Source of the DNA: Syntrophaceae bacterium UBA6087
GTDB taxonomy: Bacteria > Desulfobacterota > Desulfomonilia > UBA1062
Direction: 5' to 3'
DNA length: 64,000 bases
Assembly: GCA_002448235.1 (NCBI GenBank)
Contig: DIXF01000001.1
Coordinates: 1-64,000 of the forward strand
In this document: one piece after another, positions 7,872 through 20,695 of the stretch
Position numbering within the stretch: position 1 is the first letter of the stretch
Layout: every line of letters starts with the position of its first letter
Notes under the pieces: model-generated
The model's database searches: none
What the model saw: only the letters and a program-made list of their open reading frames with translations
What the model was told of the DNA's origin: nothing
Translations under genes and position numbers: made by a program

Positions 7872-10277
7872 GTGACAGACGATCAATCCTGCGAAAGCTT
7901 GCAGGCGACGGTGGCCGAGCTGAAAAGCGAGCTCGAGCGGTACAAAGACAGGGAGCGGGACATCCTCCAGACGGAAGAGAAGTACCGGCTGTATTTCGAG
8001 AAATCCACGGATGTCATGTTTTCCCTCAACCCGGAGGGCGATATTATGAGCGTTTCGCCCAGCATCGAGAAGATGCTGGGGTACAAGCCGGAAGAGCTTA
8101 TCTCGGGCAAGATCTATGAGTTGGGCATATTGCAGCCCGACTCCCTGAACAAGGCGCTGATCCTTCTCGGGCATATCAGCGAGGGCGGCCAGGTGGACCC
8201 TGAGCAGTATGAATTCATCGCCAAGGACGGGAGCCGCCGCTTCGGTACCGTTACCGGCGTCTCTCTGGTCCGGCACGGAAAGATGTCCTCCATTGTTGCG
8301 GTGGGCCGCGACGTAACGGAGAGCGTCGAGGATACCGAACGCATCTCGGAAATCAACGAGAAGATCAACACCCTGCTCCAGGCAATCCCGGACATCGTTT
8401 ATTTCAAGGATGCAGAAGGCCGGAACATCTCGGTGAATAAGGCGTTCGAGCTCTTCGCAGGGCTTTCCAAAGAAGAGATCGAGGGAAAGACCGATATGTA
8501 GATCTTCGCCCGGGAATATGCCATGCAGCAGAAGATGACGGACGAGCCCGTGATCGCAGGAGGCAAAGCCGTCCATATCGAGGAGTTTTTCCCGAAGCCC
8601 GATGGCGGCGGGGTCTTTTTCGACACCATAAAGGCCCCCATCTGCGACAAAGCGGGAAAAGTCATAGGCCTCGTCGGGGTGAGCCGTGACATCACCGACC
8701 GCAAACAGGCCGAGGTGAATTTGCGGCAGAGTGAGGAAAGATACCGTTCTTTTGTGGAAAGCACTTTTTTCGGGTTCGCCGTCTTCGACATACCTACGGC
8801 CAGGTTCATTCTTCTCAATGAAGTCGCCTGCCGGATGTTCGGATACACCCTGGCGGAGTCCCAGAATATAACGGTTTGGGACATTGTGCATTCCGACGAT
8901 CATGAAAATCTGAAAAACCGGGCGGCGTCCAAGATCAACCGGAGGATTCCCTACTCCTCCCTCGAAACCTACACCGGGATACGGAAGGACGGATCGTTCA
9001 TCAGGGTCCAGGTAAACGCCGCGCCGGTTCCGTACATGGGAAAAACCGCCATCCAGGCGGTGTTCATCGATGTGACCGAGACCGAACAGCTCGAAAAGCA
9101 GTTTCAGCAGGCGCAGCGCATGGAGGCGATCGGGACCCTGGCAGGAGGCATTGCCCATGATTTCAATAATCTGCTCATGGGGGTTCTGGGGAACATCTCG
9201 CTGATCCTCATGGGGAAGAAGGGCGGAGAAGAAGATTACGAGCGGCTGAAGAACATCGAGCGGTATGTGCTCAGAGGTTCCGAGCTGACCAAGAGGCTCC
9301 TCGGATTCGCCCGCGGCGGCAAGTATGAGACGAGGGCAACGGATCTGGGCGAGTTCGTGGAGAGGAGCCTGGAGATGTTCGCCCGGACCAAGAAGGAAAT
9401 CCGGACGCACTACGAGGTGGAAGAAGGATTGTGGCCAGTCGAAGTCGATCACGGTCAGATGGAGCAGGTGCTGCTGAATCTGTTCGTCAACGCCTGGCAG
9501 GCTATGCCCGACGGGGGCGAGCTGTTCGTCGAGTGCAGGAACACGCTGCTGACAGATGGGATCGTTGGGCCGCATTCACTGAAATCGGGCAGGTTTGTAC
9601 AGCTTGACGTAAGGGATACGGGCATGGGCATGGAGGAGGACATACGGGTACGGATCTTCGATCCGTTCTTCACGACCAAGGAACGGGGGATCGGCACGGG
9701 CCTGGGTCTCGCATCCGTATACGGCATCGTCAAGAATCACGGAGGATTTGTCACGGTTGACAGCGAGATAGGCACGGGCTCTTCGTTTCACGTCTACCTG
9801 CCTGCGAGCATCCGGGAGCCTGAAGTCGAGCGGGAAGCTTATGATGAGATAAAGGAAGGCATCGAGACCGTGCTCCTGGTAGACGATGAGGAGATGGTCG
9901 TCGATGTGGGTGCGGATATGCTGCAGAACCTGGGATACACGGTCTTGAGCGCATACAGCGGAGAGGATGCGCTTTCGTTGTACCGGAATCATATGGGCGG
10001 GGTAGGGCTGGTGATCCTGGATATGATCATGCCCGGCATGGGGGGGATGAAGGCATACGAGCGGTTCAAAGAGCTTGACCCGGGAGTGAAGATTCTCCTG
10101 TCGAGCGGATACAGCCGTGACGGACAGGCTGAAGAGATCATGAAGAAGGGATGCAACGGCTTTATCCAGAAGCCTTTCAGCCTGCAGGACCTTTCGTTGA
10201 AGATACGGGAGATAATCGATGCTTCGGGTAATGCTTCGGAGCGCAAAACCTCAGAGAATCCGGGCGACGCATCCTGA
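7872..10277 (+). pseudogene. PAS hybrid sensor histidine kinase/response regulator, split by an in-frame amber codon
   Basis: The start is the GTG at 7872, placed 7 bases after GGGGG. The order is: PAS domain (~residues 40-150), a second PAS interrupted by TAG at 8499-8501, a third PAS (SEERYRSFVEST), HisKA with H-box GGIAHDFNNLL, and HATPase (N-box NLFVNAWQAMP, G-boxes DTGMGM and GIGTGLGLASVYG). A C-terminal receiver has LLVDDEEM, phospho-Asp in LVILDMIMPGMGG and KPF. The frame is open on both sides of the TAG and aligns as one protein. The downstream part could re-initiate at ATG 8523 behind GGGAAT, giving a kinase lacking 1.5 PAS domains. A single-base change would restore a ~801-residue kinase. 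Confidence 0.8.
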
Positions 10278-10487
10278 AGGAACGGTTACGCTTCCCTGCG
10301 GGGTGTTCCGGGACAACCTTTTTGCGGGTCTCCAAAAGGAATGTCCCCTGTGCATAAATTCATACAATAAATTCGTTTTGCGATGTCACAAGACGATCAT
10401 CTCATGATCATTGCAGGATAACAGTTTTCAAAGCCCCCTTTTTCGACTCGATGCCTGCACAGGAGACTTTCGGACTATACCGTTATA

Positions 10488-10527
10488 AGCCCGGCCGATC
10501 AAGCATTTTTTCAAAATCGCTGCCGGG

Positions 10528-10529
<2 letters not shown>
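10488..10529 (-). terminator. Probable carB terminator hairpin
   Basis: AGCCCGGC (10488-10495) pairs perfectly with GCCGGGCT (10522-10529), extended inward by CGAT/ATCG. Read on the minus strand it begins inside the carB stop codon and is followed by TTATA rather than a long T run. The position directly at the gene end favours a terminator, but efficiency is uncertain. Confidence 0.5.
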
Positions 10530-13728
<3,199 letters not shown>

Positions 13729-13887
13729 ACATACTCCCCTCTCAATAAGTGCGCATGCACTATAGGAAAGCTTGTATGGCGAGTCAAGCTTAAAGGTCGG
13801 ATATAATGAACAATATTGTTGAATATGGCGGTGGATTGAACCGGTGGAATTTACAGGAAAAGCCCAATGATCGAATGGTTATAAGAG

Positions 13888-13938
13888 ATGTGCCTTCCCC
13901 TTTCGAGGTCCTTTGAAAGGCTTGAGGGGAAGGCACAT
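13888..13938 (-). terminator. Long hairpin downstream of gapA
   Basis: A 14-bp perfect stem (13888-13901 with 13925-13938) encloses a smaller hairpin around CCTTTGAAAGG (13910-13920). It lies 15 bases after the gapA stop on the minus strand and before carB. The trailing sequence is CTCTTAT, not a strong T tract; on the plus strand TTTT follows. Transcription termination is the simplest reading. Confidence 0.55.
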
Positions 13939-13952
13939 TTTACTCGAAAATG

Positions 13953-14963
13953 TTACAGGCCTTTCTGGACTATGTAGTCAGCCAGATCCGCTACCCTGCA
14001 GGAGTATCCCCACTCGTTGTCATACCAGGCAACGAGCTTGGCCATATTTTTCTGCATGACCCGGGTGAATTCGACGTCTACGATGGACGAATTGGGATTG
14101 CCCTTGTAGTCGATGGATACCAGCGGCTTGTCCTCGCAGTACATGATGCCTTTCAGCGTCGTCTTCGCTGCCTTCCTGAGCTGGTCTCTGAGTTCCTCGG
14201 TGGTGGCTCCCTTTGTGAGCTCGACCGTCAGATCGACAACCGAAACCGTCGAAGTGGGGACCCTCAGGGCAAAGCCGTCGAGCTTGCCCTTGAGCTCCGG
14301 AATGACCAGGGACAGGGCCTTTGCTGCACCAGTGGACGTCGGGATGATGTTCATCGCCGCCGCCCGGGCGCGCCTCAAGTCCTTGTGGGGCATGTCGAGG
14401 ATTCTCTGGTCGTTCGTATACGCATGTATGGTCGTCATCCATCCTTTCTCGATCCCGAAGGCCTTGTGTATGACCATCGCAGGCGGTGCGAGGCAGTTCG
14501 TGGTACAGGATGCATTCGAAATGATGTGGTGCTTTTTCGGGTTGTACGACTTGTGGTTGACGCCCATCACGATGGTGATGTCCTCTTCTTTGGCCGGGGC
14601 GGTGATGATGACCTTCTTTGCGCCGGTGTAGAGGTGAGCCGAAGCATCCTGGCGTTTAAGGAAGAGGCCCGTGGATTCGATAACCACATCCACCCCCTCG
14701 TCGTCCCAGGGTATCTGCGACGGGTCCCTGAATGCATAGTTCTTGATCTTGTTGCCGTTGATGATGATGGTGTCTTTCCTGGTCGACACCTCTCCGGCAA
14801 AGTGCCCGTAGTTTGTATCGTACTGGAAGAGGTGGGCATTTGTTTCCACCGGGGAGATATCATTTACCGCTACGACCTGTAAGCTCTCGCCGTGCCTCTC
14901 CATGATGGCCTTCAAGACCTGCCTTCCAATACGGCCGAAGCCGTTGATTCCGCATCGGATCAT
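13953..14963 (-). CDS. gapA: Glyceraldehyde-3-phosphate dehydrogenase, type I
   Basis: Oxidises glyceraldehyde-3-phosphate to 1,3-bisphosphoglycerate with NAD(P) in glycolysis and gluconeogenesis. The start at 14963 is preferred over a longer frame because GGAGG lies 8 bases upstream and the protein then opens with MIRCGINGFGRIGR, the canonical Rossmann loop. The nucleophile is Cys153 in SNASCTTNCLAP. The C-terminal WYDNEWGYSCR block is intact. At 336 residues it is normal length. It sits 16 bases behind a GAF-domain gene on the same strand, so the two are probably co-transcribed. Confidence 0.96.
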   Translation of the reverse strand: MIRCGINGFGRIGRQVLKAIMERHGESLQVVAVNDISPVETNAHLFQYDTNYGHFAGEVSTRKDTIIINGNKIKNYAFRDPSQIPWDDEGVDVVIESTGLFLKRQDASAHLYTGAKKVIITAPAKEEDITIVMGVNHKSYNPKKHHIISNASCTTNCLAPPAMVIHKAFGIEKGWMTTIHAYTNDQRILDMPHKDLRRARAAAMNIIPTSTGAAKALSLVIPELKGKLDGFALRVPTSTVSVVDLTVELTKGATTEELRDQLRKAAKTTLKGIMYCEDKPLVSIDYKGNPNSSIVDVEFTRVMQKNMAKLVAWYDNEWGYSCRVADLADYIVQKGL

Positions 14964-14979
14964 GATTGTTGCCTCCTTA

Positions 14980-15537
14980 TCAATTGTCGTCCAGACGATA
15001 TTTGTGGGCCACAAGCAGATCGTAGTTTGTCTTCAGGGCCTGGTGGAGCCGTGCGTTTTCGAGGGCCATGGCGCTTAAGTACGATACGGCTTCCAGGAAT
15101 TTCGTTTCCTGCTGGTTGAACTCACGGATCTTGTCTGTATAAACCCGCAGGACGCCGATGACACTCTTTTCCACCTTGAGCGGCACGACGATTACGGACT
15201 TGATTCCTTCCGCCTTTGCGCCGGCTCCGTACTGGAAGTCCGGGTCCGTCTGGGCGTTCTTGATCCAGATGAGCTGTCCTGCGAGCGCTTTCTGGTCGAG
15301 GCCGCTTTCCTTGACCAGTACCGGACCCTTCCTGATATAGCCTTTGGAAAGGCCGTAGGCGGCTCCCATCATCAGCGACCTTTTCCGGGAGTCGAGGAGC
15401 CGGATCGACGAAGCCTTGGCCGTCATGGTCAGGGCAACCGACTTTACGATCTCCTCAAGCACAGTCGTCATATCGAGCGAGGCGTTGACCACCTTCGCCA
15501 CGTCATAGAGTGCCTGAAAATAATCTTTTTCTTTCAC
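14980..15537 (-). CDS. GAF-domain protein upstream of gapA
   Basis: The GTG at 15537 is chosen because GGAGGAG precedes it; the longer frame is rich in Arg and lacks a ribosome site. The 185-residue product is essentially one GAF domain (LYDVAKVVNASLD ... LEEIVKSVALTMTAKASSIRLLD ... FLEAVSYLSAMALENARL). GAF folds bind small molecules or sense redox, and this protein has no output domain, so it may work by protein contact. Co-transcription with gapA suggests a link to central metabolism, but no function can be assigned. Confidence 0.75.
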   Translation of the reverse strand: MKEKDYFQALYDVAKVVNASLDMTTVLEEIVKSVALTMTAKASSIRLLDSRKRSLMMGAAYGLSKGYIRKGPVLVKESGLDQKALAGQLIWIKNAQTDPDFQYGAGAKAEGIKSVIVVPLKVEKSVIGVLRVYTDKIREFNQQETKFLEAVSYLSAMALENARLHQALKTNYDLLVAHKYRLDDN

Positions 15538-15641
15538 CTTTCTTCTCCTCCTCTCCTCGGTTTGGTTATTCCGGCAGTGTCTGTTTCTCGGATAGTTCTC
15601 ATGTGATATTTCTTCACCCCCATAGATAACGCTATACTCTG

Positions 15642-15669
15642 TAAATATCCAACATGCAGTATGAGTCAA
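15642..15669 (-). promoter_or_regulatory. Candidate sigma-70 promoter for the GAF-gapA pair
   Basis: On the minus strand TTGACT (15664-15669) and TATTTA (15642-15647) are separated by 16 bases, about 105 bases before the GTG start. The interval 15538-15879 is a divergent promoter region and holds no other gene. Confidence 0.4.
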
Positions 15670-15813
15670 GCCTCCTTTTCGGATTATACAATAATTATCT
15701 GAAATGCTAATAATCGCAGGAAGGAATCCGACTGCCCGGGTCTTCGCGGGTGCCGCAAGCTTTTATATAGGGATATCGCTGGCAAAGCGTCCTGCGCGCA
15801 GGGAATCATGTGC

Positions 15814-15841
15814 TTGAAAATGAGGCTTTTCCGTGTAATAC
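15814..15841 (+). promoter_or_regulatory. Candidate sigma-70 promoter for the ilvD-polA gene chain
   Basis: TTGAAA (15814-15819) and TAATAC (15836-15841) are 16 bases apart and end 38 bases before the ilvD ATG. No other gene on this strand begins between here and polA without overlapping its neighbour, so this may drive the whole chain. Confidence 0.45.
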
Positions 15842-15879
15842 TCTCTTTTGCAATCCATGCATGAGAGGAAGGTTCGCAC

Positions 15880-17538
15880 ATGAGAAGCGACAGTACCAAA
15901 AAGTCATTTGAAAAGGCTCCGCACCGTTCTCTGCTCAAGGCTAACGGGCTCACCGACGAGGAGATCGCCCGTCCGTTCGTCGGGATCGTGAACTCCGCCA
16001 ACGAGATCATCCCCGGGCACATCCACTTGCGCCAACTGGCCCAGGCCGCCAAGGACGGCGTGAGGATGGCGGGCGGCACGCCCATGGAGTTCTCCGTAAT
16101 CGGCATCTGCGACGGGATCGCCATGAACCACGCAGGCATGAGGTATTCGCTGCCGTCCCGGGAGATCATCGCGGACTCCATCGAGCTCGTCGCCATGGGA
16201 CATGCCTTCGATGCGCTCATCTTCATGCCGAACTGCGACAAGGTCGTTCCTGCCATGCTCATGGCGGCCCTGCGCATCAACGTCCCGGCGATCGTCATCT
16301 CCGGAGGCCCCATGCTCGCAGGAGTGCACCGGGGCAAAAAGGTGGACCTCATCAACGTATTCGAAGGAATCGGCCGGCTCAAGGCGGGAAAGATCACCGA
16401 GGATGACTTGAGGGAGATGGAAGGATGCGCCTGTCCTACAGCCGGGTCCTGCGCAGGGATGTTTACGGCGAATTCCATGAACTGCCTCACCGAGGCCCTC
16501 GGTCTCGGCCTGCCGGGCAACGGCACCGTGCCTGCAGTATATTCCGAGCGGACCAGGCTTGCGAAACAGGCGGGCATGAAGGTCATGGAGCTTCTGGAAA
16601 AAGGCATCACCCCGCGTGACATCGCGACCCCGAACGCCTTCAGGAACGCCATCGCCGTGGACATGGCCCTGGGATGCTCGACGAACACGGTTCTCCATGT
16701 TCCGGCCGTGGCGCACGAAGCGGGCATCAGCCTCGACCTCGACGATTTCGACCGGATGAGCAAAAAGGTGCCCCACTTGTGCAACCTCTCACCGGCCGGG
16801 CCCGACTTCATCGAAGACCTCTACCGGGCAGGCGGGGTCCAGGCGGTGATGAAGAGATTGGAGCCCCTGGGCGTCCTGGATACGGACGTTATGACCGTAA
16901 CCGCGTCGTCTCTGAAAGAAAACCTCAGCCGGGCAGAGATCAGGAGCGATGAGGTGATACGCCCTCTGGACAACCCCTATCACCAGGAAGGCGGCATCGC
17001 CATCCTCCGCGGGTCGCTTGCCCCGGACGGGGCGGTGGTGAAGCAGTCGGGCGTGCTGCCGGAGATGATGCAGCGGGAAGGAACGGCCAGGGTGTTCGAT
17101 TCCGAAGAAGCCGCAACTGAAGCGATCCTGTCCGGGGCGATCCGTGCAGGGGACATCGTAGTCATCAGGTACGAAGGCCCCAAGGGAGGCCCGGGCATGC
17201 GTGAGATGCTCACCCCCACCTCGACCATCGCCGGCATGGGACTGGACAGGGACGTCGCCCTGATCACGGACGGCCGGTTTTCCGGGGGCACGCGCGGCGC
17301 CGCCATCGGCCACTGTTCCCCCGAGGCTGCTTCCGGCGGCCCCATAGCGCTGGTGAAAGAAGGCGATAAGATCAGGATCGATATCCCGGCGCGGATACTC
17401 GACCTCCTGGTGGACGAAGGCGAGCTCGAAGAGCGGCGGAAGGCGTTCAGCCCGCCGGAAAAGAAGCTCTCCGGCGTACTGAAGCGCTATGCCGCGGAAA
17501 CCCTGTCTGCGGATAAGGGAGCCAGGTACAAGGATTGA
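15880..17538 (+). CDS. ilvD: Dihydroxy-acid dehydratase
   Basis: Converts dihydroxy-acids to 2-keto acids in valine, leucine and isoleucine synthesis, using an Fe-S cluster. The 552-residue protein has the cluster/metal motifs MPNCDKVVPAML and CACPTAGSCAGMFTANSMNC, and the C-terminal GRFSGGTRGAAIGH-SPEAASGGP signature. The start ATG follows GAGAGGAAGG. Its stop overlaps the next gene's start by one base (TGATG). Confidence 0.96.
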   Translation: MRSDSTKKSFEKAPHRSLLKANGLTDEEIARPFVGIVNSANEIIPGHIHLRQLAQAAKDGVRMAGGTPMEFSVIGICDGIAMNHAGMRYSLPSREIIADSIELVAMGHAFDALIFMPNCDKVVPAMLMAALRINVPAIVISGGPMLAGVHRGKKVDLINVFEGIGRLKAGKITEDDLREMEGCACPTAGSCAGMFTANSMNCLTEALGLGLPGNGTVPAVYSERTRLAKQAGMKVMELLEKGITPRDIATPNAFRNAIAVDMALGCSTNTVLHVPAVAHEAGISLDLDDFDRMSKKVPHLCNLSPAGPDFIEDLYRAGGVQAVMKRLEPLGVLDTDVMTVTASSLKENLSRAEIRSDEVIRPLDNPYHQEGGIAILRGSLAPDGAVVKQSGVLPEMMQREGTARVFDSEEAATEAILSGAIRAGDIVVIRYEGPKGGPGMREMLTPTSTIAGMGLDRDVALITDGRFSGGTRGAAIGHCSPEAASGGPIALVKEGDKIRIDIPARILDLLVDEGELEERRKAFSPPEKKLSGVLKRYAAETLSADKGARYKD

Positions 17539-18554
17539 TGAAAGAGGCACGGTACTGGAAAGGACTCCGGGAAAGCAGCCGCGTGCAATGTGAGCTGTGT
17601 CCGCACCAGTGTGTGATCGTGCCCGGTAAGACCGGCATATGCGGGGTGAGACGGAACGACGAAGGGACGCTCATGAGCCTCGTATGGGGCAGGAGCGTCG
17701 CCGAAAACGTCGATCCCATCGAGAAAAAGCCCCTGTATCACTTTCTTCCGGGTTCGCTATCGTTATCCATCGCCACGGTGGGGTGCAACCTCCGGTGCAC
17801 GTTCTGCCAGAACAGCGACATCTCCCAGTATCCGCTCAATACCGGCGAGATAACGGGGAGGGAACTGCTGCCCGGGTCTGTCGTCCAGTCGGCCCTTCGC
17901 AACGATTGCGCAAGCATCTCCTATACGTACACCGAGCCTGCCGTTTATCTGGAATACGTTGTCGATGCCGCCCGGATGGCTCATCAGAGCGGCATCGCCA
18001 ATGTCATGGTCACAAACGGATACATCAATCCGGATATCGTGAAGCAGGACCTCGCCGGTCTCATCGACGCCGCGAACATCGACCTCAAATCGTTCTCGGA
18101 AGACTTTTACAAAAGGCTCTGCTCCGCCAGGCTTTCCCCTGTCCTCGATGCCATAGCCGCATACTACGAGGCAGGGATATGGATCGAGATCACGACGCTC
18201 ATCATCCCCGGCGAGAATGACTCGCCTCAGGAGCTGCGGGAGATCGCCAGGTTCATCAGGTCCTTGAGTCCGGATATCCCATGGCATATCAGCAGGTTTT
18301 ATCCAAGATACCGGTATGACAAGGCTTCTCCTACCCCGGTCGAGGATCTGGAGGCCGCCCGAGAAATTGGATTGAGCGAAGGGCTTTCATACGTGTATAC
18401 CGGGAATGTCGCAGGGCATGCGGGTGAAAATACATTCTGCCGCGGCTGCGGGCAGCGGATCATTGCCCGTGTGGGTTTTTCCGTTCAGGAAAGGGCGATG
18501 AACGGGAACAAGTGCAGCCGGTGCGGTCAAACCATACCAGGGAGGTTTAAGTGA
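17538..18554 (+). CDS. amrS: AmmeMemoRadiSam system radical SAM enzyme
   Basis: This radical SAM protein is of the pyruvate-formate-lyase-activating type (COG1180). Near the N-terminus CELCPHQC and CGVRRN bind metal. The core cluster motif is C-x3-C-x2-C in GCNLRCTFCQN, preceded by LSIATV. The SAM GGE-like region is SYTYTEPAVYLEY and the C-terminus has a rubredoxin-like CRGCG/CSRCG pair. The start is the ATG at 17538, one base into the ilvD stop. The partner genes for the AmmeMemoRadiSam A and B proteins are not in the window, and the substrate is unknown. Confidence 0.88.
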   Translation: MKEARYWKGLRESSRVQCELCPHQCVIVPGKTGICGVRRNDEGTLMSLVWGRSVAENVDPIEKKPLYHFLPGSLSLSIATVGCNLRCTFCQNSDISQYPLNTGEITGRELLPGSVVQSALRNDCASISYTYTEPAVYLEYVVDAARMAHQSGIANVMVTNGYINPDIVKQDLAGLIDAANIDLKSFSEDFYKRLCSARLSPVLDAIAAYYEAGIWIEITTLIIPGENDSPQELREIARFIRSLSPDIPWHISRFYPRYRYDKASPTPVEDLEAAREIGLSEGLSYVYTGNVAGHAGENTFCRGCGQRIIARVGFSVQERAMNGNKCSRCGQTIPGRFK

Positions 18555-18718
18555 AGAATCAGAATTTCATGCTTAAAGTCGTAGATGCCAAGAAGGCCGA
18601 CATACGGAAGGCGCTCAAGGACGCGGGGATCGAAGTCAGGTCGATAACCGAGGTATATTCCGAGGAAGTAGAGGGTAAGGGAGGCGAGGGAGACAATGCC
18701 GCGAAAACGAACGGATAA
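18551..18718 (+). CDS. Small 55-residue protein between amrS and the M18 peptidase
   Basis: It starts at GTG 18551, overlapping the amrS stop by four bases (GTGA), and ends 23 bases inside the next gene. The ribosome site GGGAGG lies 6-7 bases upstream. The product is highly charged: LKVVDAKKADIRKALKDAGI then VRSITEVYSEEVEG, with a Gly/Glu-rich tail. The first ~40 residues could fold as a beta-alpha-beta unit. Two-sided overlap, codon usage like the neighbours and a good ribosome site argue that it is real. No family is recognised. Confidence 0.55.
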   Translation: MKNQNFMLKVVDAKKADIRKALKDAGIEVRSITEVYSEEVEGKGGEGDNAAKTNG

Positions 18719-20054
18719 AATGGTCCTTACCAACAAAGTCAAATCCGGATGGGAAATCCTCGAAGGCAAGAACGGTGAGATCGAGTCCTATAACAGAGAC
18801 TATATACGGTTTCTGTCAAAGGTAAAAACCGAGCGGGAGGCGGTGGCCTATTTCCGCGATCAGGCCAAAGGCGTGAAAGGACTGCACCTCATCGAGAACA
18901 GAGGCAAAGCGATCGCCGTATGCCGGAAAGGCAAGGCCCCTCTTTGCGAAGGGGTGAGCATCGTGATCGCCCATATCGACTGCCCCCGCCTCGACCTCAA
19001 GGCAAACCCCCTCTACGAGGACACGGATTTCGCCATGCTCAAAACCCACTACTACGGCGGGATCAAGAAGTATCAGTGGCTGGCGCGGCCCCTTGCCATC
19101 CACGGCGTGGTGGGCAAGGAGGACGGGAGCCTCGTCAATATCACCATCGGCGAAGACGAGAACGACCCCTGTTTCACCATCGAGGACCTTCTCCCCCATC
19201 TGGCTGCGAATGCCCAGTATTCGAAGAAGCTCTCCGAGGCCTTCCAGGCCGAGAAGCTCAATATCATCATCGGCTCCAGGCCGGACTTCAAGATCAAGGA
19301 CAACAAGGTCAAGGAGCACATCCTTGCGCTGCTCCACGAGCGGTACGGGATTGTCGAGCAGGATTTCGTCTCCGCGGATCTCGAGATCGTTCCTTCCGGG
19401 CCTGCCCGCGAGGTGGGCATCGACCGCTCCATGGTCGGCGGCTACGGCCAGGATGACAGGGCCTGTTCCTGGGCGGCATTCGCCGCCGTGCGCGATGCAA
19501 AGTCGGTTTCCCATACGTCCATCGCCATGCTCGTGGACAAGGAGGAGATCGGCAGCGAGGGCAACACCGGGGCAAAGAGCAACTTTATCGAAGAAGTCTT
19601 GTGGGAGATCGGCGAACGCTTCAAGGAGACTATTGTCCCCTCCCGGGTCCTGTTCAGGTCAAAGGCCATCTCCGGCGACGCGAACGGCGGCCTCGACCCC
19701 GACTACCCGGAAGTACACGAGAAGACGAACGCTGCGCGGATGGGTTACGGCGTGTGCGTGACGAAGTTCACCGGTTCGCGGGGCAAGGTAGGCTCCAATG
19801 AGGCCCATGCGGAATACATGGCGCAGCTCAGGTCGTATCTGAACAGAAACGGCATCCCCTGGCAGACGGGAGAGCTGGGCAAGGTCGATGAGGGAGGCGG
19901 CGGGACAGTGGCCAAGTATCTCGCCGAATACGGCATGGATATCGTCGATATGGGGCCGCCGCTCCTTTCCATGCATTCTCCGTTCGAGCTCTCCTCCAAG
20001 GTCGATACCTATTCCACTTATCTGGCATATCGTGCATTCATGGAGGAGGTATGA
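18696..20054 (+). CDS. M18-family metallo-aminopeptidase
   Basis: A cytoplasmic zinc aminopeptidase (aspartyl aminopeptidase family) of 452 residues. Ligand motifs appear in order: IAHIDCPRLDLK (His, Asp), GGYGQDDRACSW (bridging Asp), MLVDKEEIGSEGNTG (Glu-Glu), SGDANGGLDPDYPEVHE, and MHSPFE with the last His. GGGAGGCGAGGGAGAC precedes the ATG. It overlaps the small ORF upstream by 23 bases and the next gene by four. The Gly-rich EGGGGTVAKYLAEYG loop near the active site matches bacterial M18 members. Peptide turnover is the likely role. Confidence 0.9.
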   Translation: MPRKRTDKMVLTNKVKSGWEILEGKNGEIESYNRDYIRFLSKVKTEREAVAYFRDQAKGVKGLHLIENRGKAIAVCRKGKAPLCEGVSIVIAHIDCPRLDLKANPLYEDTDFAMLKTHYYGGIKKYQWLARPLAIHGVVGKEDGSLVNITIGEDENDPCFTIEDLLPHLAANAQYSKKLSEAFQAEKLNIIIGSRPDFKIKDNKVKEHILALLHERYGIVEQDFVSADLEIVPSGPAREVGIDRSMVGGYGQDDRACSWAAFAAVRDAKSVSHTSIAMLVDKEEIGSEGNTGAKSNFIEEVLWEIGERFKETIVPSRVLFRSKAISGDANGGLDPDYPEVHEKTNAARMGYGVCVTKFTGSRGKVGSNEAHAEYMAQLRSYLNRNGIPWQTGELGKVDEGGGGTVAKYLAEYGMDIVDMGPPLLSMHSPFELSSKVDTYSTYLAYRAFMEEV

Positions 20055-20695
20055 AGGAAAAGGTGCTGCATCATGTAGGGTCTCTCATGGGAGGACTGGT
20101 TCACAACCTCAACACTCCCCTGATGTGGATCATGGGAAGGGCCCAGCTCGTCCAGTCGAGAAACGACAAGCTGGATACGAACAGCGGGCTTACAGCGGAA
20201 GAGCTGACGGTTGTCAAGGAAAAGAACGGCAAGGACATCCACTCCATCCAGGAGGGCGCGGACAAGATCGACCACATACTGAAAGCGCTCGGGTACAAGA
20301 TCCAGATGGCCAGCGAGGGCTATACATCGATCGAGCTAAAGGAATACCTGGAGATGGAGCTCAATTTCCTCATGGCGGATATGCGCTTCAAGCATGAAAC
20401 CAAGCGAGAGGTGAAGATCGACTCCCGGTCCTGTTATGTGAAGAGCGACTACAGCGCCCTGTCGTATGCCGTTACCAGCATCATCAACACGATCATCAAT
20501 GCGACGGAACGGGGCAGGGCCCTGAACATCGCCATGGAAGGCGGGACCATCAGGATCGGCTGCCCGGATCTCACCCTTTCTCCCGAGCTCAGGCAGGAGG
20601 TCGAGGATGTATGCTGCGGGCTCAAGGACAGGGCCGATGTCGTGGTAGACGGAACAACGGGGTTTGAAGTGTCCATCTGGATAAAGGACAGTTGA
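20051..20695 (+). CDS. Stand-alone H-box (histidine-kinase dimerisation-like) protein
   Basis: A 214-residue protein opens with VGSLMGGLVHNLNTPLMWIMG, an unmistakable relative of the HisKA H-box with a candidate phospho-His at about residue 18. The rest has the length of an ATPase domain, with an N-box-like YAVTSIINTIINATERG. It has no recognisable G1/G2 ATP loops and ends in EVSIWIKDS, as HATPase domains do. It may therefore be a degenerate kinase or a phosphotransfer/regulatory partner. The ATGA overlap with the peptidase gene indicates translational coupling. Confidence 0.6.
   Translation: MKEKVLHHVGSLMGGLVHNLNTPLMWIMGRAQLVQSRNDKLDTNSGLTAEELTVVKEKNGKDIHSIQEGADKIDHILKALGYKIQMASEGYTSIELKEYLEMELNFLMADMRFKHETKREVKIDSRSCYVKSDYSALSYAVTSIINTIINATERGRALNIAMEGGTIRIGCPDLTLSPELRQEVEDVCCGLKDRADVVVDGTTGFEVSIWIKDS

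Noticed and set aside
8499..8501. Amber codon as pyrrolysine
   Set aside because: carB and other genes here end in TAG, no PYLIS-like context or pyl genes are seen, and the surrounding protein is a kinase, not a methylamine methyltransferase.
7854..9575. 573-codon antisense frame over the sensor kinase
   Set aside because: Shadow frame in GC-rich coding DNA; its translation has no domain and the plus strand encodes a clear kinase.
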